A DNA stretch of 64,000 bases, from contig PWHD01000060.1 of assembly GCA_003555335.1 (NCBI GenBank), positions 37,267 to 101,266 on the forward strand. Reading direction: 5' to 3'. The stretch comes from Mollicutes bacterium (GTDB lineage: Bacteria > Bacillota_I > Bacilli_A > Izemoplasmatales > Izemoplasmataceae). The position numbers were made by a program, and so were the translations under genes. Within the stretch, counting starts at the first letter, position 1, and each line of letters opens with the position of its first letter. This document shows positions 7,490-15,261 of this stretch, piece after piece. The notes beneath the pieces are model-generated. The model was given only the letters and a program-made list of their open reading frames with translations. It did no database searches and was not told where the DNA came from.

Positions 7490-8854
7490 TCAGTCGATAT
7501 CATCCAAGCCGCCCCCGGATTCAGCAGGCGCATTGGTCTTGGTTTTGAACTGTGAGTAATGTTTTCTGAAGATCAAGGGGAAACCCTTCATGTTGGTGGC
7601 GCCGGAGCGGTTCTTCGCAACCATGACATCGACTTCGTTGGGACGTTCGGACTGATCTTTCGTGTAATAATCATCCCTGAAAAGGAACAACACGACATCC
7701 GCGTCCTGTTCGATCGAGCCCGATTCACGAAGGTCGGCCATGATGGGAAGTTTGTCGGGCCGTTGTTCGACGCTTCTTGACAGCTGGGATAAGGCGATGA
7801 CCGGAATCTTCAAATCTCGGGCCATCTCTTTGAGCATTCTTGAGATCTCGCTGACCTCCTGGACACGGTTCGAGTAGTGTTGAGAGCCGCTCAGTAGCTG
7901 GAGGTAGTCGATCACAACAAGATCGAGTCGATCCTCTTGAGCGAGTTTGCGGCATTTTTGCCTGAGGTCGGTTACCTTCACGGTTCCCGAATCATCAAAC
8001 AGGATGTTCAGCTTCTGAAGTCTGTCACTCGCCACGGAGAGTTGTTGCCACTCATACGTGTTGAGGTCGCCGGTTTTCAGATTGTGAGAAGCGACATTCG
8101 CCTCGCTCGAAAGCATCCGGCCGACCAGCTGGTCGACCCCCATCTCCAGTGAGAAGAACGCCACATAGGGACGGTCGGGCAGTTTGGCGATGTTTGTCGC
8201 CATATTGAGCGCGAATGCACTCTTACCCATGGATGGACGGGCGGCGATGATATAGAGTTCCGATGGCTGAAGACCGAGGGTGTAATGATTGAGGAGTTCG
8301 AACCCGGTATCAAGGCCGGTGAGAGTTCCCTTAAGGTTTTTTGCGGCTTCGGTTTTGGTCAGGACTTCCTCCGTCACACTCTTGATGGTGATGAAATCAG
8401 AGGTGCGCCTGGAGCGGGCGACGTCGAAGATGCGTTTTTCAGCATCATCGATGAAATCCTGCATATCCTCCGCGGTGAAGCCTTTTTCATAGATCGTCTT
8501 GGACACATTGATCATATTTCTGATGACCGCTTTGTCTCTGACGATATTGATATAGTGTTCCAGGTTGACAATCGAGGGCGTGGTATCGGAGAGTCCGAGA
8601 ATGTAATCGGAGCCGCCGGCGTCCATAAGCAGATCCCGCGATTCAAGCTTGTCGATCAGGGTCGTATAGTCAATGTTGACATTGTCTTCATATAGATCCA
8701 AGATGGCGCCATAGATGAGTCGGTGGCGCCGGTTGTAGAAATCATCGATTTCAAGGGAATCAGCAATGGTCTGGATGGTGTTTTGATCGATGAATACGGC
8801 ACCAAGGACATTCTGTTCGGCGTCAAGGCTGTGTGGTATGGTTTTTTCATTCAT
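7490..8854 (-). CDS. dnaB: Replicative DNA helicase DnaB
   Basis: Hexameric 5'-3' helicase (DnaC in Bacillus nomenclature) that unwinds DNA at the fork. From the ATG at 8854 the protein has 454 residues. The N-terminal scaffold domain begins 'PHSLDAEQNVLGAVFID', and the RecA-like motor carries the P-loop 'ARPSMGKS' (about 205-212) and 'DLVVIDYLQLL' (Walker B). The reading frame stays open upstream through the end of rplI, but those residues do not resemble DnaB and the family start is MNEKTIPHSL. The ATG lies one base after the rplI stop, so translation is coupled. The order gdpP-rplI-dnaB is conserved in Firmicutes. Confidence 0.96.
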   Translation of the reverse strand: MNEKTIPHSLDAEQNVLGAVFIDQNTIQTIADSLEIDDFYNRRHRLIYGAILDLYEDNVNIDYTTLIDKLESRDLLMDAGGSDYILGLSDTTPSIVNLEHYINIVRDKAVIRNMINVSKTIYEKGFTAEDMQDFIDDAEKRIFDVARSRRTSDFITIKSVTEEVLTKTEAAKNLKGTLTGLDTGFELLNHYTLGLQPSELYIIAARPSMGKSAFALNMATNIAKLPDRPYVAFFSLEMGVDQLVGRMLSSEANVASHNLKTGDLNTYEWQQLSVASDRLQKLNILFDDSGTVKVTDLRQKCRKLAQEDRLDLVVIDYLQLLSGSQHYSNRVQEVSEISRMLKEMARDLKIPVIALSQLSRSVEQRPDKLPIMADLRESGSIEQDADVVLFLFRDDYYTKDQSERPNEVDVMVAKNRSGATNMKGFPLIFRKHYSQFKTKTNAPAESGGGLDDID

Positions 8855-8855
8855 G

Positions 8856-9299
8856 TTATTGTTCCAGGACCAGCAGCTCGAAAGTGGCTGTGACATCCTT
8901 ATGGAGTTTGACATCGATTTGATAGGTTCCGAGTGCTGTGATCGGTTCATCCAGCTGTATTTTGCGTTTATCGATTTCGATGCCGTGTTGTTCCTTGAAG
9001 GCATCGGCAATCTGTTTTGTTGTGATTTTTCCGTACAGCTTTCCATTTTTTCCGAGCTTGACATAGACCTTGACGGCGCGGTGATCGATGCGCTTTTTCA
9101 GGGCTTTCATCTCATCTAGGGTCTGTTGTGCTTCCTCTTTGGCTTTTTGTTTCTCATCTTCGATGATCTGCATATTCTCAGGCGTGGCCTCGATGGCCTG
9201 TTTGGATGTCAGCAGGTAGTTGCCGAAACCGGGGGCGACTTCGATGATATCACCTTTTTTGCCTTTGCCTTTGATGTCTTTTTGTAGAATTACTTTCAT
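8856..9299 (-). CDS. rplI: 50S ribosomal protein L9 (internal start within the fused frame)
   Basis: L9 binds 23S rRNA near the L1 stalk base and limits ribosome slippage. The 147 residues have the N-terminal globular domain ('MKVILQKDIKGKGKKGDIIE', with 'GFGNYLLTSKQAI'), a long central helix (about 42-75) and the C-terminal domain, and match the usual size of 148. An AGGAGG ribosome site 8 bases before the ATG at 9299 is as strong as any in the window, so I list L9 as an independent product although the frame is open from gdpP. The stop is followed one base later by the dnaB start. Confidence 0.85.
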   Translation of the reverse strand: MKVILQKDIKGKGKKGDIIEVAPGFGNYLLTSKQAIEATPENMQIIEDEKQKAKEEAQQTLDEMKALKKRIDHRAVKVYVKLGKNGKLYGKITTKQIADAFKEQHGIEIDKRKIQLDEPITALGTYQIDVKLHKDVTATFELLVLEQ

Positions 9300-11282
9300 G
9301 GGTCTTCCCTCCTGTTTAACTTCATTCAATATTCGGATGAGCCGGGCTTTGACGGATGGCTTATCCTCATCCTCCATCTGTGCACCGGCATTGTTGAGAT
9401 GCCCACCGCCGCCGAATTCTTCCATGATGGTCTGGACATTGAAACCTTCCAGGGATCTGGCGCTGATTGCCGTTGTGGTCTGGTCGATGATTCCAATCGC
9501 GAATGCGGCGACTACATAATCGATTTCAAGAAGATCATCAGCAATCTGTGCAAGCATACTGCGGTCGGCTTCGATATGGTCCGGAACAACGACCACAGCG
9601 AAGCGTTTGTTGACGATTTCCGCTGCTCTGACCAGTTCCGCTTTGATCTGGAGATCCTTGAGTGATTCTCTCAATACGTTTTTCCCCTTGTGGGTGTCGG
9701 CGCCGTATCGTCTCAGAATCGCAGCGGCTTCAAATGTTCTCGCTCCGGTGCGGTAGATGAAATTGTTCGTATCGACGGTCATACCGGTCAACATGACCGT
9801 TGCCTCAAAGGGGTTGATGTCGACTTCACGCGGATAGACGCTGGTCATTTCGATCACGAGTTCCGAGGAACTGGATGCATAGGGTTCGATGTAGGACAGC
9901 GATGCCGATTCGATGAAATCACTCAGTTTGCGGTGGTGGTCGATGATGGCGAGGTTTTCGGTGCGGGAAATCAACTTTTCGCTGATGAGTTGTCCTTTCG
10001 AGTGATGATCGACAAGCACGACAAGATTTTCTTTCTCCTGGTATTGAAGGGCGGTCTCCGGAGAGATCAGGTAATCGAGCAATGTCACATACTCATATTC
10101 CATCTGACGGATGATTTTCTGGACCGTCTTGTCCGTCGCTTCCTTGTCGAAGACGATATAGGCTTCCCGTTTCTGACTGAGTGCCATCTTCAAGACACCG
10201 ATGGCTGCGCCAAGGGCGTCACTGTCTGGAAAAACGTGGGGTACGATGAAAACTTTGCGAGACGCTTCAAAAAGAAGGTCCAATTTCTTGGCATTGATAC
10301 GGCTCGAGATGCGCGTCCTTTTTTCCTGTGTGTTGGTGTTGCCACCAAAATACTTGTACTCTTCACCCTGGATGTTGATTGCGATCTGGTCGCCACCACG
10401 TGAAAGGGCCATATCCAAAGCGGCTTCGGCCGCATCGGCCAAGTCGGAAACCGGAATGTTCGCACAAGCGAAGCCGCCACTTAGGGTGATGATGAGTTCG
10501 GTCTGTCTTGAGACATCGGCGATGTCGTCGAGAATATCAAAATCGTTGTCGATGATCGCATCGAGATTCTCACGATGCATATAGACATAGATCTTGGCGT
10601 TGCTCACCGGCACAAGGTGGAAGTTATAATCCACGGCCCAATCATCGAGGGCGCCTAAGTAGCGGCCCTGAATTTCGTTTCGCTCTTGGACGTCGAGGAC
10701 GCTGAGGGCATCGTCGAAGTTATCGAGATGGAGTACCCCGACCACCGACGTTTGCGCCTGCTGGGAACGCCTCAGGTTCTCAAGGGCGGTCGCCTTGTAC
10801 AGATAAAGGGTCTGTTCGTCCTCCATATGATGCACTTCATAATACTCCTGATAGATTCTGAATACGCGGGGACTTTTGATCTTGTCTTCCTTGATGGCCT
10901 GGAATAATGGCTGATGAAGCGTTTCGATTGATTTGTGTGTGAGGATGTTATGGAAAAGCGCCTTGGCGTATTCATTAGCAAAGCGGATAACGAGGTCGTC
11001 ATCATACATGATGACACCGGTGGGCATGTTATAAAGTAACGATTCTTCGACGCTTTTTTTACGGTTGAGCACTTTGTCGGTCGACCGGGTGCGTTTTTGC
11101 AGTTCTTTCAGCCGTGTGTTCTTATCGGCTAGGACGACGAAGAAGAAGACTCCGTTCATAAGCGCCAGCAATAAAAGCGGTAAAAGGAGCCACACTGTAT
11201 CGGCAGGTGGATAGAACATATAGATAAGCACAATCGCAACCGTAAAAAAAACCGTGAGTGCGATGACAGTTTTTTTCTCCAT
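8856..11282 (-). CDS. GdpP-type c-di-AMP phosphodiesterase fused in frame to ribosomal protein L9
   Basis: One 808-codon reading frame covers two proteins that are normally separate. Residues 1-661 match GdpP (YybT): two N-terminal membrane helices (about 7-24 and 29-51), a PAS-like region (about 84-175), a degenerate GGDEF region (about 180-310), then a DHH domain with H349/D353/D355 ('HVFPDSDALG'), 'LVDHH' and 'AIIDHH' (about 424-450), and a DHHA1 domain ending in 'GGGGHLNNAGAQ'. GdpP hydrolyses the second messenger c-di-AMP. Residues 662-808 are a complete L9. No stop separates them: the linker reads KQEGRPM, where M is the L9 start. An AGGAGG site 8 bases before that ATG allows free L9 as well. 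An extended -10 (TGA-TATAAT, 11318-11323) precedes the gene. A lost stop through sequencing error is possible, but I recall 'bifunctional signaling protein/L9' annotations in Acholeplasma relatives. Confidence 0.88.
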   Translation of the reverse strand: MEKKTVIALTVFFTVAIVLIYMFYPPADTVWLLLPLLLLALMNGVFFFVVLADKNTRLKELQKRTRSTDKVLNRKKSVEESLLYNMPTGVIMYDDDLVIRFANEYAKALFHNILTHKSIETLHQPLFQAIKEDKIKSPRVFRIYQEYYEVHHMEDEQTLYLYKATALENLRRSQQAQTSVVGVLHLDNFDDALSVLDVQERNEIQGRYLGALDDWAVDYNFHLVPVSNAKIYVYMHRENLDAIIDNDFDILDDIADVSRQTELIITLSGGFACANIPVSDLADAAEAALDMALSRGGDQIAINIQGEEYKYFGGNTNTQEKRTRISSRINAKKLDLLFEASRKVFIVPHVFPDSDALGAAIGVLKMALSQKREAYIVFDKEATDKTVQKIIRQMEYEYVTLLDYLISPETALQYQEKENLVVLVDHHSKGQLISEKLISRTENLAIIDHHRKLSDFIESASLSYIEPYASSSSELVIEMTSVYPREVDINPFEATVMLTGMTVDTNNFIYRTGARTFEAAAILRRYGADTHKGKNVLRESLKDLQIKAELVRAAEIVNKRFAVVVVPDHIEADRSMLAQIADDLLEIDYVVAAFAIGIIDQTTTAISARSLEGFNVQTIMEEFGGGGHLNNAGAQMEDEDKPSVKARLIRILNEVKQEGRPMKVILQKDIKGKGKKGDIIEVAPGFGNYLLTSKQAIEATPENMQIIEDEKQKAKEEAQQTLDEMKALKKRIDHRAVKVYVKLGKNGKLYGKITTKQIADAFKEQHGIEIDKRKIQLDEPITALGTYQIDVKLHKDVTATFELLVLEQ

Positions 11283-11317
11283 TTCCTCACCTCTCTTGAC
11301 GCTTTTGTTATGAAAAC

Positions 11318-11323
11318 ATTATA
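11318..11323 (-). promoter_or_regulatory. Extended -10 promoter of gdpP-rplI-dnaB
   Basis: TGA-TATAAT on the minus strand, about 36 bases before the gdpP ATG; the -35 is poor. It is divergent from the queuosine-transporter promoter at 11364-11392, leaving only about 40 bases between the two. Confidence 0.55.
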
Positions 11324-11363
11324 TCATATCCCATGGTGATATTCTAACCGATTTAATCTTTCC

Positions 11364-11392
11364 TTGACTTTCAAAAGACACCATCCTATAAT
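11364..11392 (+). promoter_or_regulatory. Promoter of the queuosine-precursor transporter
   Basis: TTGACT (11364-11369), 17-base spacer, TATAAT (11387-11392). The start site would be near 11399, just ahead of the preQ1 aptamer. Confidence 0.85.
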
Positions 11393-11403
11393 ACATTTCT
11401 GTA

Positions 11404-11443
11404 ACGCAGTTCGAAACCATCCTGCGATATCAAAACTAGGAGG
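11404..11443 (+). promoter_or_regulatory. preQ1 class I riboswitch (translational)
   Basis: The short leader folds as a preQ1-I aptamer: P1 stem CGCAG (11405-11409) with CTGCG (11422-11426), a C/A-rich loop TTCGAAACCATC, and an A-rich tail ATATCAAAACTAGG. Loop cytosines 11417-11418 can pair with GG 11439-11440 to form the pseudoknot. The same GG belongs to the AGGAGG ribosome site of the downstream gene, so ligand binding would mask the site and lower translation, as in the Thermoanaerobacter tengcongensis switch. The downstream gene is a queuosine-precursor transporter, which fits. Confidence 0.8.
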
Positions 11444-11452
11444 AAACCAAAA

Positions 11453-12127
11453 ATGAATGAACTATTATGGTTTTTATTCGCACTCGTCAACTTTGTGTTG
11501 ATCGTGGCGGTCTACAAGCTATTCGGAAGGCCGGGTCTGTTCGCATGGATTGCGATGGGCACAATCCTTGCCAACATCCAGGTCACGAAGACTGTAGAGC
11601 TTTTCGGCCTCACGGCCACCCTCGGTAATATCATGTATGGGACTTTGTTCCTGGTTACCGATGCCCTCAACGAGAAATACGGGCTGAAAGAAGCGAAAAA
11701 AGCGGTCTATATCGGGTTCGCTTCAATGATTAGCATGGTGATCATCATGCAGATGTCTTTGCTTTTCATCCCCCACGAGTATGACTTCGCCCACGGCGCG
11801 CTTCAGACCATCTTCTCGATCATGCCCCGTATCGCTCTTGGGAGTCTGACGGCCTACATCATCAGTCAGCTGCTCGATGTTCATCTCTTCCAGAAAATCA
11901 AATCGGTCTACAGCAGCAACAGGACCCTCTATATCAGGAACCTTGGCTCGACGATACTCTCTCAGTTTGTCGACACCCTGATTTTCGTCCCGATCGCGTT
12001 CCTTGGAATCCACAGCACAAATGTTCTCGTGAGTATCTTCATCACGACCTATGTCATCAAACTGATTGTCGCATTCCTTGACACACCGTTTGTCTACCTG
12101 ATGAAGAAAATCACCCCCATCAAGTAA
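11453..12127 (+). CDS. Queuosine precursor transporter (YhhQ/COG1738 family)
   Basis: A 224-residue integral membrane protein of the vitamin uptake transporter (VUT)/YhhQ family, which imports the queuosine precursors preQ0/preQ1 (or queuine in some species) for modifying the wobble base of GUN tRNAs. Family patterns include 'ILANIQVTKTVELFG', 'LFLVTDALNEKYG' and the late segment 'FVDTLIFVPIAFLG'; six hydrophobic segments are traceable. It is one of only three plus-strand genes here, stands alone between a strong promoter and a terminator, and has a preQ1-I riboswitch over its ribosome site, which independently supports the substrate. No queuosine biosynthesis genes are in the window, so import may feed a tgt gene elsewhere. 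Confidence 0.92.
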   Translation: MNELLWFLFALVNFVLIVAVYKLFGRPGLFAWIAMGTILANIQVTKTVELFGLTATLGNIMYGTLFLVTDALNEKYGLKEAKKAVYIGFASMISMVIIMQMSLLFIPHEYDFAHGALQTIFSIMPRIALGSLTAYIISQLLDVHLFQKIKSVYSSNRTLYIRNLGSTILSQFVDTLIFVPIAFLGIHSTNVLVSIFITTYVIKLIVAFLDTPFVYLMKKITPIK

Positions 12128-12128
12128 A

Positions 12129-12159
12129 ACTTTCGCGGATATCCGCGAAAGTTTTTTTA
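12129..12159. terminator. Bidirectional terminator between converging genes
   Basis: Perfect 24-base palindrome (12129-12152, stem ACTTTCGCGGAT) followed by seven T on the plus strand. On the minus strand it is followed by TTTTA, so it can also stop the DUF438 gene that follows upstream on the other strand only weakly. The stop codons of both flanking genes touch it. Confidence 0.9.
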
Positions 12160-13347
12160 TTCCCAGTCAAGCAATCTTTTTTCCCCTTTTAACCCGCGAA
12201 TGTCGGTGACGTCCTGAGAGACCTCGAGGACACCTTCATAGTTGTCGTTGGCGTCTCTAACGGCGAAATAGCGGATATGCAAAAAGCGGTCTTTGAAGTT
12301 GATCCAGAACTCGGCCTCGTTTCTTTGGCCGGATTTGAAATTCTCGACAATCGTCTCTACCATGCTGACGCTTTTCGGCGGATGACAATGCTTAACGAGT
12401 CTTCCGATGATCGAAGGGCTTCTCGGGAAATGTCTTTCCTTGCGGTCGTTGAAGTATCTGACCCTGTCGTTTTTGTCCACATAGGTGATGTCGACCGGCA
12501 GATGATTGAAAACAAGAGCGACCTGTTTGAAATCGAGCGCGCCGGTTTTGGTCTTGAACACACCCTCTTCCTGATTGGTCTTTGTTTCTTCTTCATCGAA
12601 GTCGGGTGGTGTTTTATCAATGAAGGTGAACCCGTAGTCGAAGCATTCCCGGTAAAGGATGTCCAACGTCTTTTCACCGAGAACCATGTCCGCGACAGGA
12701 AACAAGATGAGCTGTTCTTTTTGGACGATACCATAGACGAGGTAGTAGTAATGTCCGATGGTCTCTTTGAGATATTTTTCGTCCGGGTGGTCGCTCTTCA
12801 AATGGGCGAGGATGTCTTTTGTCATCTTCCTTGCATCGTCGTGCAGGCTCCACATGACCTCGAGCGGTCTTGTCGAGGGTACTTTGTCCTCGATGGCCGG
12901 AAAGAGGATATTTTCTTTTTTTACAAATTTCCTGTCCAGTTCGAGACAACGTTCAAATCCTTTGATAAGCGCTTCGATTGATTCGGTGATCGGGCCTTTC
13001 TTGAAATAGTCCTTCATTGTCTCAAGATGTTTGATGATTGCGTCATTTTCTTCCAGAAGGGCTTTGAAGAAGGGATGGTCGTGTTCGCGGAGTTCATAGT
13101 CTTTCAAGCCCTCTCTAAACACATTGACGAACTTGTTTGCGGTCTTTTTGATGGTTTCGACACTGTAAGCGGACGCTTCTTTGTACATTTCGACATAGAA
13201 AAGGTCGATCGGTCTGACATCCTGGACGGCGTCCTTGTATTCCTCATAGACCTTTCTTTTTTCTTCTCTGCTCAGATCCTTTGTAATCGCACTCATGAAT
13301 GCGCTGAGTCTTTCGATTTTCTTTTGATCCTTGTTCAGGGTTTCCAC
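12157..13347 (-). CDS. DUF438 / hemerythrin-like / PAS domain protein
   Basis: A 396-residue soluble protein of the COG2461 type. The N-terminal DUF438 domain (about 1-80) contains 'LSREEKRKVYEEYKDAVQDV'. The middle hemerythrin-like four-helix bundle (about 85-220) has the metal-ligand pattern 'REHDHPFF', 'ENILFPAIE', 'SLHDDARK' and 'KEQLILFPVAD'. A C-terminal PAS domain (about 265-385) includes 'VDITYVDKNDRVRYFND' and 'HCHPPKSV'. Hemerythrin domains bind di-iron with O2 or NO, so a redox or NO-sensing role is likely, but no output domain is present. I choose the GTG at 13347, seven bases after GAAGGAGG; an ATG nine codons upstream lies inside a TATAAT-like box. Confidence 0.85.
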   Translation of the reverse strand: METLNKDQKKIERLSAFMSAITKDLSREEKRKVYEEYKDAVQDVRPIDLFYVEMYKEASAYSVETIKKTANKFVNVFREGLKDYELREHDHPFFKALLEENDAIIKHLETMKDYFKKGPITESIEALIKGFERCLELDRKFVKKENILFPAIEDKVPSTRPLEVMWSLHDDARKMTKDILAHLKSDHPDEKYLKETIGHYYYLVYGIVQKEQLILFPVADMVLGEKTLDILYRECFDYGFTFIDKTPPDFDEEETKTNQEEGVFKTKTGALDFKQVALVFNHLPVDITYVDKNDRVRYFNDRKERHFPRSPSIIGRLVKHCHPPKSVSMVETIVENFKSGQRNEAEFWINFKDRFLHIRYFAVRDANDNYEGVLEVSQDVTDIRGLKGEKRLLDWE

Positions 13348-13377
13348 AAGATCACCTCCTTCTTCATTATACAAAAA

Positions 13378-13400
13378 AAATACGCGGAAATCGCGTATTT
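13378..13400 (-). terminator. Terminator of the rpsF-ssb-rpsR operon
   Basis: 9-bp stem AAATACGCG/CGCGTATTT with a five-base loop, followed on the minus strand by eight T, starting 8 bases after the rpsR stop. A TATAAT-like box for the downstream gene follows at once. Confidence 0.88.
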
Positions 13401-13407
13401 TTAGGGT

Positions 13408-13638
13408 TTAATTTTTAACGAACGGTAATAGTGCCATGTGGCGGGCGCGCTTGATTGCGACACTCAGTTCCTTTTGGTAACCCGCCTTTGTGCCTGTGAC
13501 ACGTTTGGGCAGAATCTTACCGCGGTCTGAGATGAAGCGTCTTAGCATATCTACGTCTTTATAGTCGATGTATGTGATCTTGTTTTGTGTGAAGTAGCAA
13601 ACTTTCTTACGGCGCTTACGGAAATTCGGTCTAGCCAT
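13408..13638 (-). CDS. rpsR: 30S ribosomal protein S18
   Basis: S18 forms a heterodimer with S6 on the platform of the 30S subunit. The 76-residue sequence carries '[20 protein letters not shown]', the RNA-contact stretch '[12 protein letters not shown]' and 'HQ-type' region '[20 protein letters not shown]'. It has a single cysteine, so it is not a zinc-binding form. It is the last gene of rpsF-ssb-rpsR, 15 bases after ssb, with its partner S6 encoded at the head of the operon. Confidence 0.97.
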   Translation of the reverse strand: MARPNFRKRRKKVCYFTQNKITYIDYKDVDMLRRFISDRGKILPKRVTGTKAGYQKELSVAIKRARHMALLPFVKN

Positions 13639-13653
13639 TTTATAGCCTCCTTA

Positions 13654-14124
13654 TCAGAATGGTAAATCGTCATCAGCAATATCAATATCCTTGAGATCGT
13701 CTTCTTGGGGTTGACGCTTCTGCTGTTGCTGGTATTGACGGTTCTGGCTTTGATTGCTGTATTGGTTGGAATCGTTGTATGAAGGTTGATTTTGGGATTG
13801 AGTGCCTTTTGGTTCCAGGAACTGAACGGAATCGGCAACCACTTCCACAATGAACTTGCGGACGCCCTCTTGGTCATCATAGGAACGGGTCTGTATACGG
13901 CCTTCAACACCGACAAGACTTCCTTTTTTGACGTATTGCGCGACATTTTCAGCCTGACGTCTCCAGACGACACATTGGATGAAATCCGCTTCCTGCTCAC
14001 CTTGCTGGTTTTTGAATGTGCGGTTCACGGCAACCGTGAATGATGTGACAGGAATGTCATTCGATGTTCTTCTCAGTTCGGGGTCTCTAGTGAGTCGCCC
14101 GACTAGAATAGCGCGGTTGATCAT
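13654..14124 (-). CDS. ssb: Single-stranded DNA-binding protein
   Basis: SSB coats single-stranded DNA in replication, repair and recombination. The 156 residues comprise the OB fold (about 1-105: '[20 protein letters not shown]', '[28 protein letters not shown]'), a glutamine/asparagine-rich flexible linker (about 110-145) and the conserved acidic tip ending in DDDLPF, which recruits partner proteins. It sits between rpsF and rpsR in the standard order, 19 bases after rpsF. Confidence 0.97.
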   Translation of the reverse strand: MINRAILVGRLTRDPELRRTSNDIPVTSFTVAVNRTFKNQQGEQEADFIQCVVWRRQAENVAQYVKKGSLVGVEGRIQTRSYDDQEGVRKFIVEVVADSVQFLEPKGTQSQNQPSYNDSNQYSNQSQNRQYQQQQKRQPQEDDLKDIDIADDDLPF

Positions 14125-14143
14125 AAAATCTCACCTCAATGGT

Positions 14144-14431
14144 TTATCGTACGTCTTTGATGATCAGGGAACGAATGATGTCTTCTTTGAGACTGACGAT
14201 ACGTTCGAATTCGGCACGGGCTTCCTGTGTCGCTTTCACATCGAGCACGACATAGTAGCCTTTCTTGTGCTTCTCGATCTCGTATGCAAGATCACGTGTA
14301 CCCCATTCGTCCACTTTCGTCACTTCGGAACCCATCGACGTGAACACATTGTTCAGCTCTTCGATCAGTTGCTTGCGGTTGTCTTCGGAAACGGTTGGAC
14401 GAATGATATACATGATTTCGTATTTAGTCAT
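14144..14431 (-). CDS. rpsF: 30S ribosomal protein S6
   Basis: S6 binds 16S rRNA with S18. The 95-residue product begins MTKYEIMYIIRPT, the family start. AAAGGAGG lies before this ATG at 14431, while 14 in-frame upstream codons are unrelated and overlap the leader. It heads the rpsF-ssb-rpsR operon, has a strong promoter (14501-14529) and a leader with two hairpins (14457-14492) in the place where many bacteria carry the S6:S18 autoregulatory RNA. Confidence 0.97.
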   Translation of the reverse strand: MTKYEIMYIIRPTVSEDNRKQLIEELNNVFTSMGSEVTKVDEWGTRDLAYEIEKHKKGYYVVLDVKATQEARAEFERIVSLKEDIIRSLIIKDVR

Positions 14432-14456
14432 TCTTATACCTCCTTTTGGTCTGATG

Positions 14457-14492
14457 GCCGCTTTTGGCGGCAAGGAAAGTGAGCGAACTCAC
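14457..14492 (-). promoter_or_regulatory. Structured rpsF leader, candidate S6:S18 autoregulatory element
   Basis: Two compact hairpins lie in the leader: 14479-14492 (GTGAG/CTCAC with a TTCG loop) and 14457-14471 (GCCGC/GCGGC with a five-base loop), the second beginning 13 bases upstream of the AAAGGAGG site. In many bacteria the S6:S18 dimer binds a leader of this operon that mimics its rRNA site and contains a CCG in a loop or bulge; a CCG occurs at the base of the second hairpin here. The match is by position and general form, not a full consensus fit. Confidence 0.5.
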
Positions 14493-14500
14493 GATGTATA

Positions 14501-14529
14501 ATTATAGCACAAGCCCCATGTGTTGTAAA
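14501..14529 (-). promoter_or_regulatory. rpsF operon promoter
   Basis: TTTACA (14524-14529), 17-base spacer, TGC-TATAAT (extended -10, hexamer 14501-14506) on the minus strand. It gives a leader of about 60 bases that contains both hairpins. Confidence 0.88.
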
Positions 14530-14532
14530 CAC

Positions 14533-15261
14533 CTAGGTATGCTTTTTTACGTATTCGATCAGGTCGTTCTGCATGGCCACATTGATCTTGTGTCCGGTGT
14601 CGTATTCCTTGTATTCAAGGGGCAGATAGGGATGGTCCTTGATGAATTTCTCGGTCAGTTCCTTGGGAATCACATCATCCTGGCGGCCGTTCATTGCGAG
14701 GCCCCCTTCAAAATGGAGGCGTTCAGCATTGTTTGCCGGATCCATGGACTTCGCCTTTTTCCTGGCTTCATCGAGTGCCTGCCGGAAGTCCGACTTTTCT
14801 TGTTCCTGGATTTCGAAGTTTCTTTCGTCATGAAAGACGGGGGCGCTGATGAGCGGGAAGATGAACCGTACATGGGTGCTTTGGGTGGCGGTGTAGTAGA
14901 CCACGTATCCTCCCATGGAGATGCCTAGAATATCGAAGCTGTCGTAACGTTCTCGGTATTTTTGGTGGTAGAGATAAAGAAGGTCTTCGGTGGTTTTTTT
15001 GACGACGTTGAACATTTCCAGTCTCGAACGTGTGTCCTCTCTTGACGCGAAGGGGTCTTCTTTGCGGTTGCCATGTTTGAAAGCATCAAGCGCGACGACG
15101 GTGTAACCGGCCTTTGCCAGCGCCATCCCGAGCATGTTCATAATCTGTTCCTTGTTTCCATAGATGCCGTGATTGATGAAAATGAGTTTGTCCGCTTCCT
15201 CATGGTCATAGACAAGAACCGGGATGGCATTGTAGGTGAAACGCTCGATATCAACTTTCAT
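14533..15261 (-). CDS. Alpha/beta hydrolase (esterase-like), function unknown
   Basis: A 242-residue cytosolic protein with the alpha/beta-hydrolase fold: oxyanion motif 'NHGIYGN' (about 30-36), nucleophile elbow G-I-S-M-G-G with Ser115, acid at D195 or D196 ('GRQDDVIP') and base H224 ('DTGHKI'). The family includes esterases, peptidases and YqiA/YhfK-like hydrolases; the substrate cannot be inferred. It overlaps the end of cinA by 11 bases and so is co-translated with it. No signal peptide is present. After its stop the rpsF promoter begins within bases. Confidence 0.85.
   Translation of the reverse strand: MKVDIERFTYNAIPVLVYDHEEADKLIFINHGIYGNKEQIMNMLGMALAKAGYTVVALDAFKHGNRKEDPFASREDTRSRLEMFNVVKKTTEDLLYLYHQKYRERYDSFDILGISMGGYVVYYTATQSTHVRFIFPLISAPVFHDERNFEIQEQEKSDFRQALDEARKKAKSMDPANNAERLHFEGGLAMNGRQDDVIPKELTEKFIKDHPYLPLEYKEYDTGHKINVAMQNDLIEYVKKHT

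Noticed and set aside
7490..9064. Longer dnaB start (69 extra residues upstream)
   Set aside because: The upstream codons overlap rplI in another frame and do not look like DnaB. The family start MNEKTIPHSL at 8854 is directly coupled to the rplI stop.
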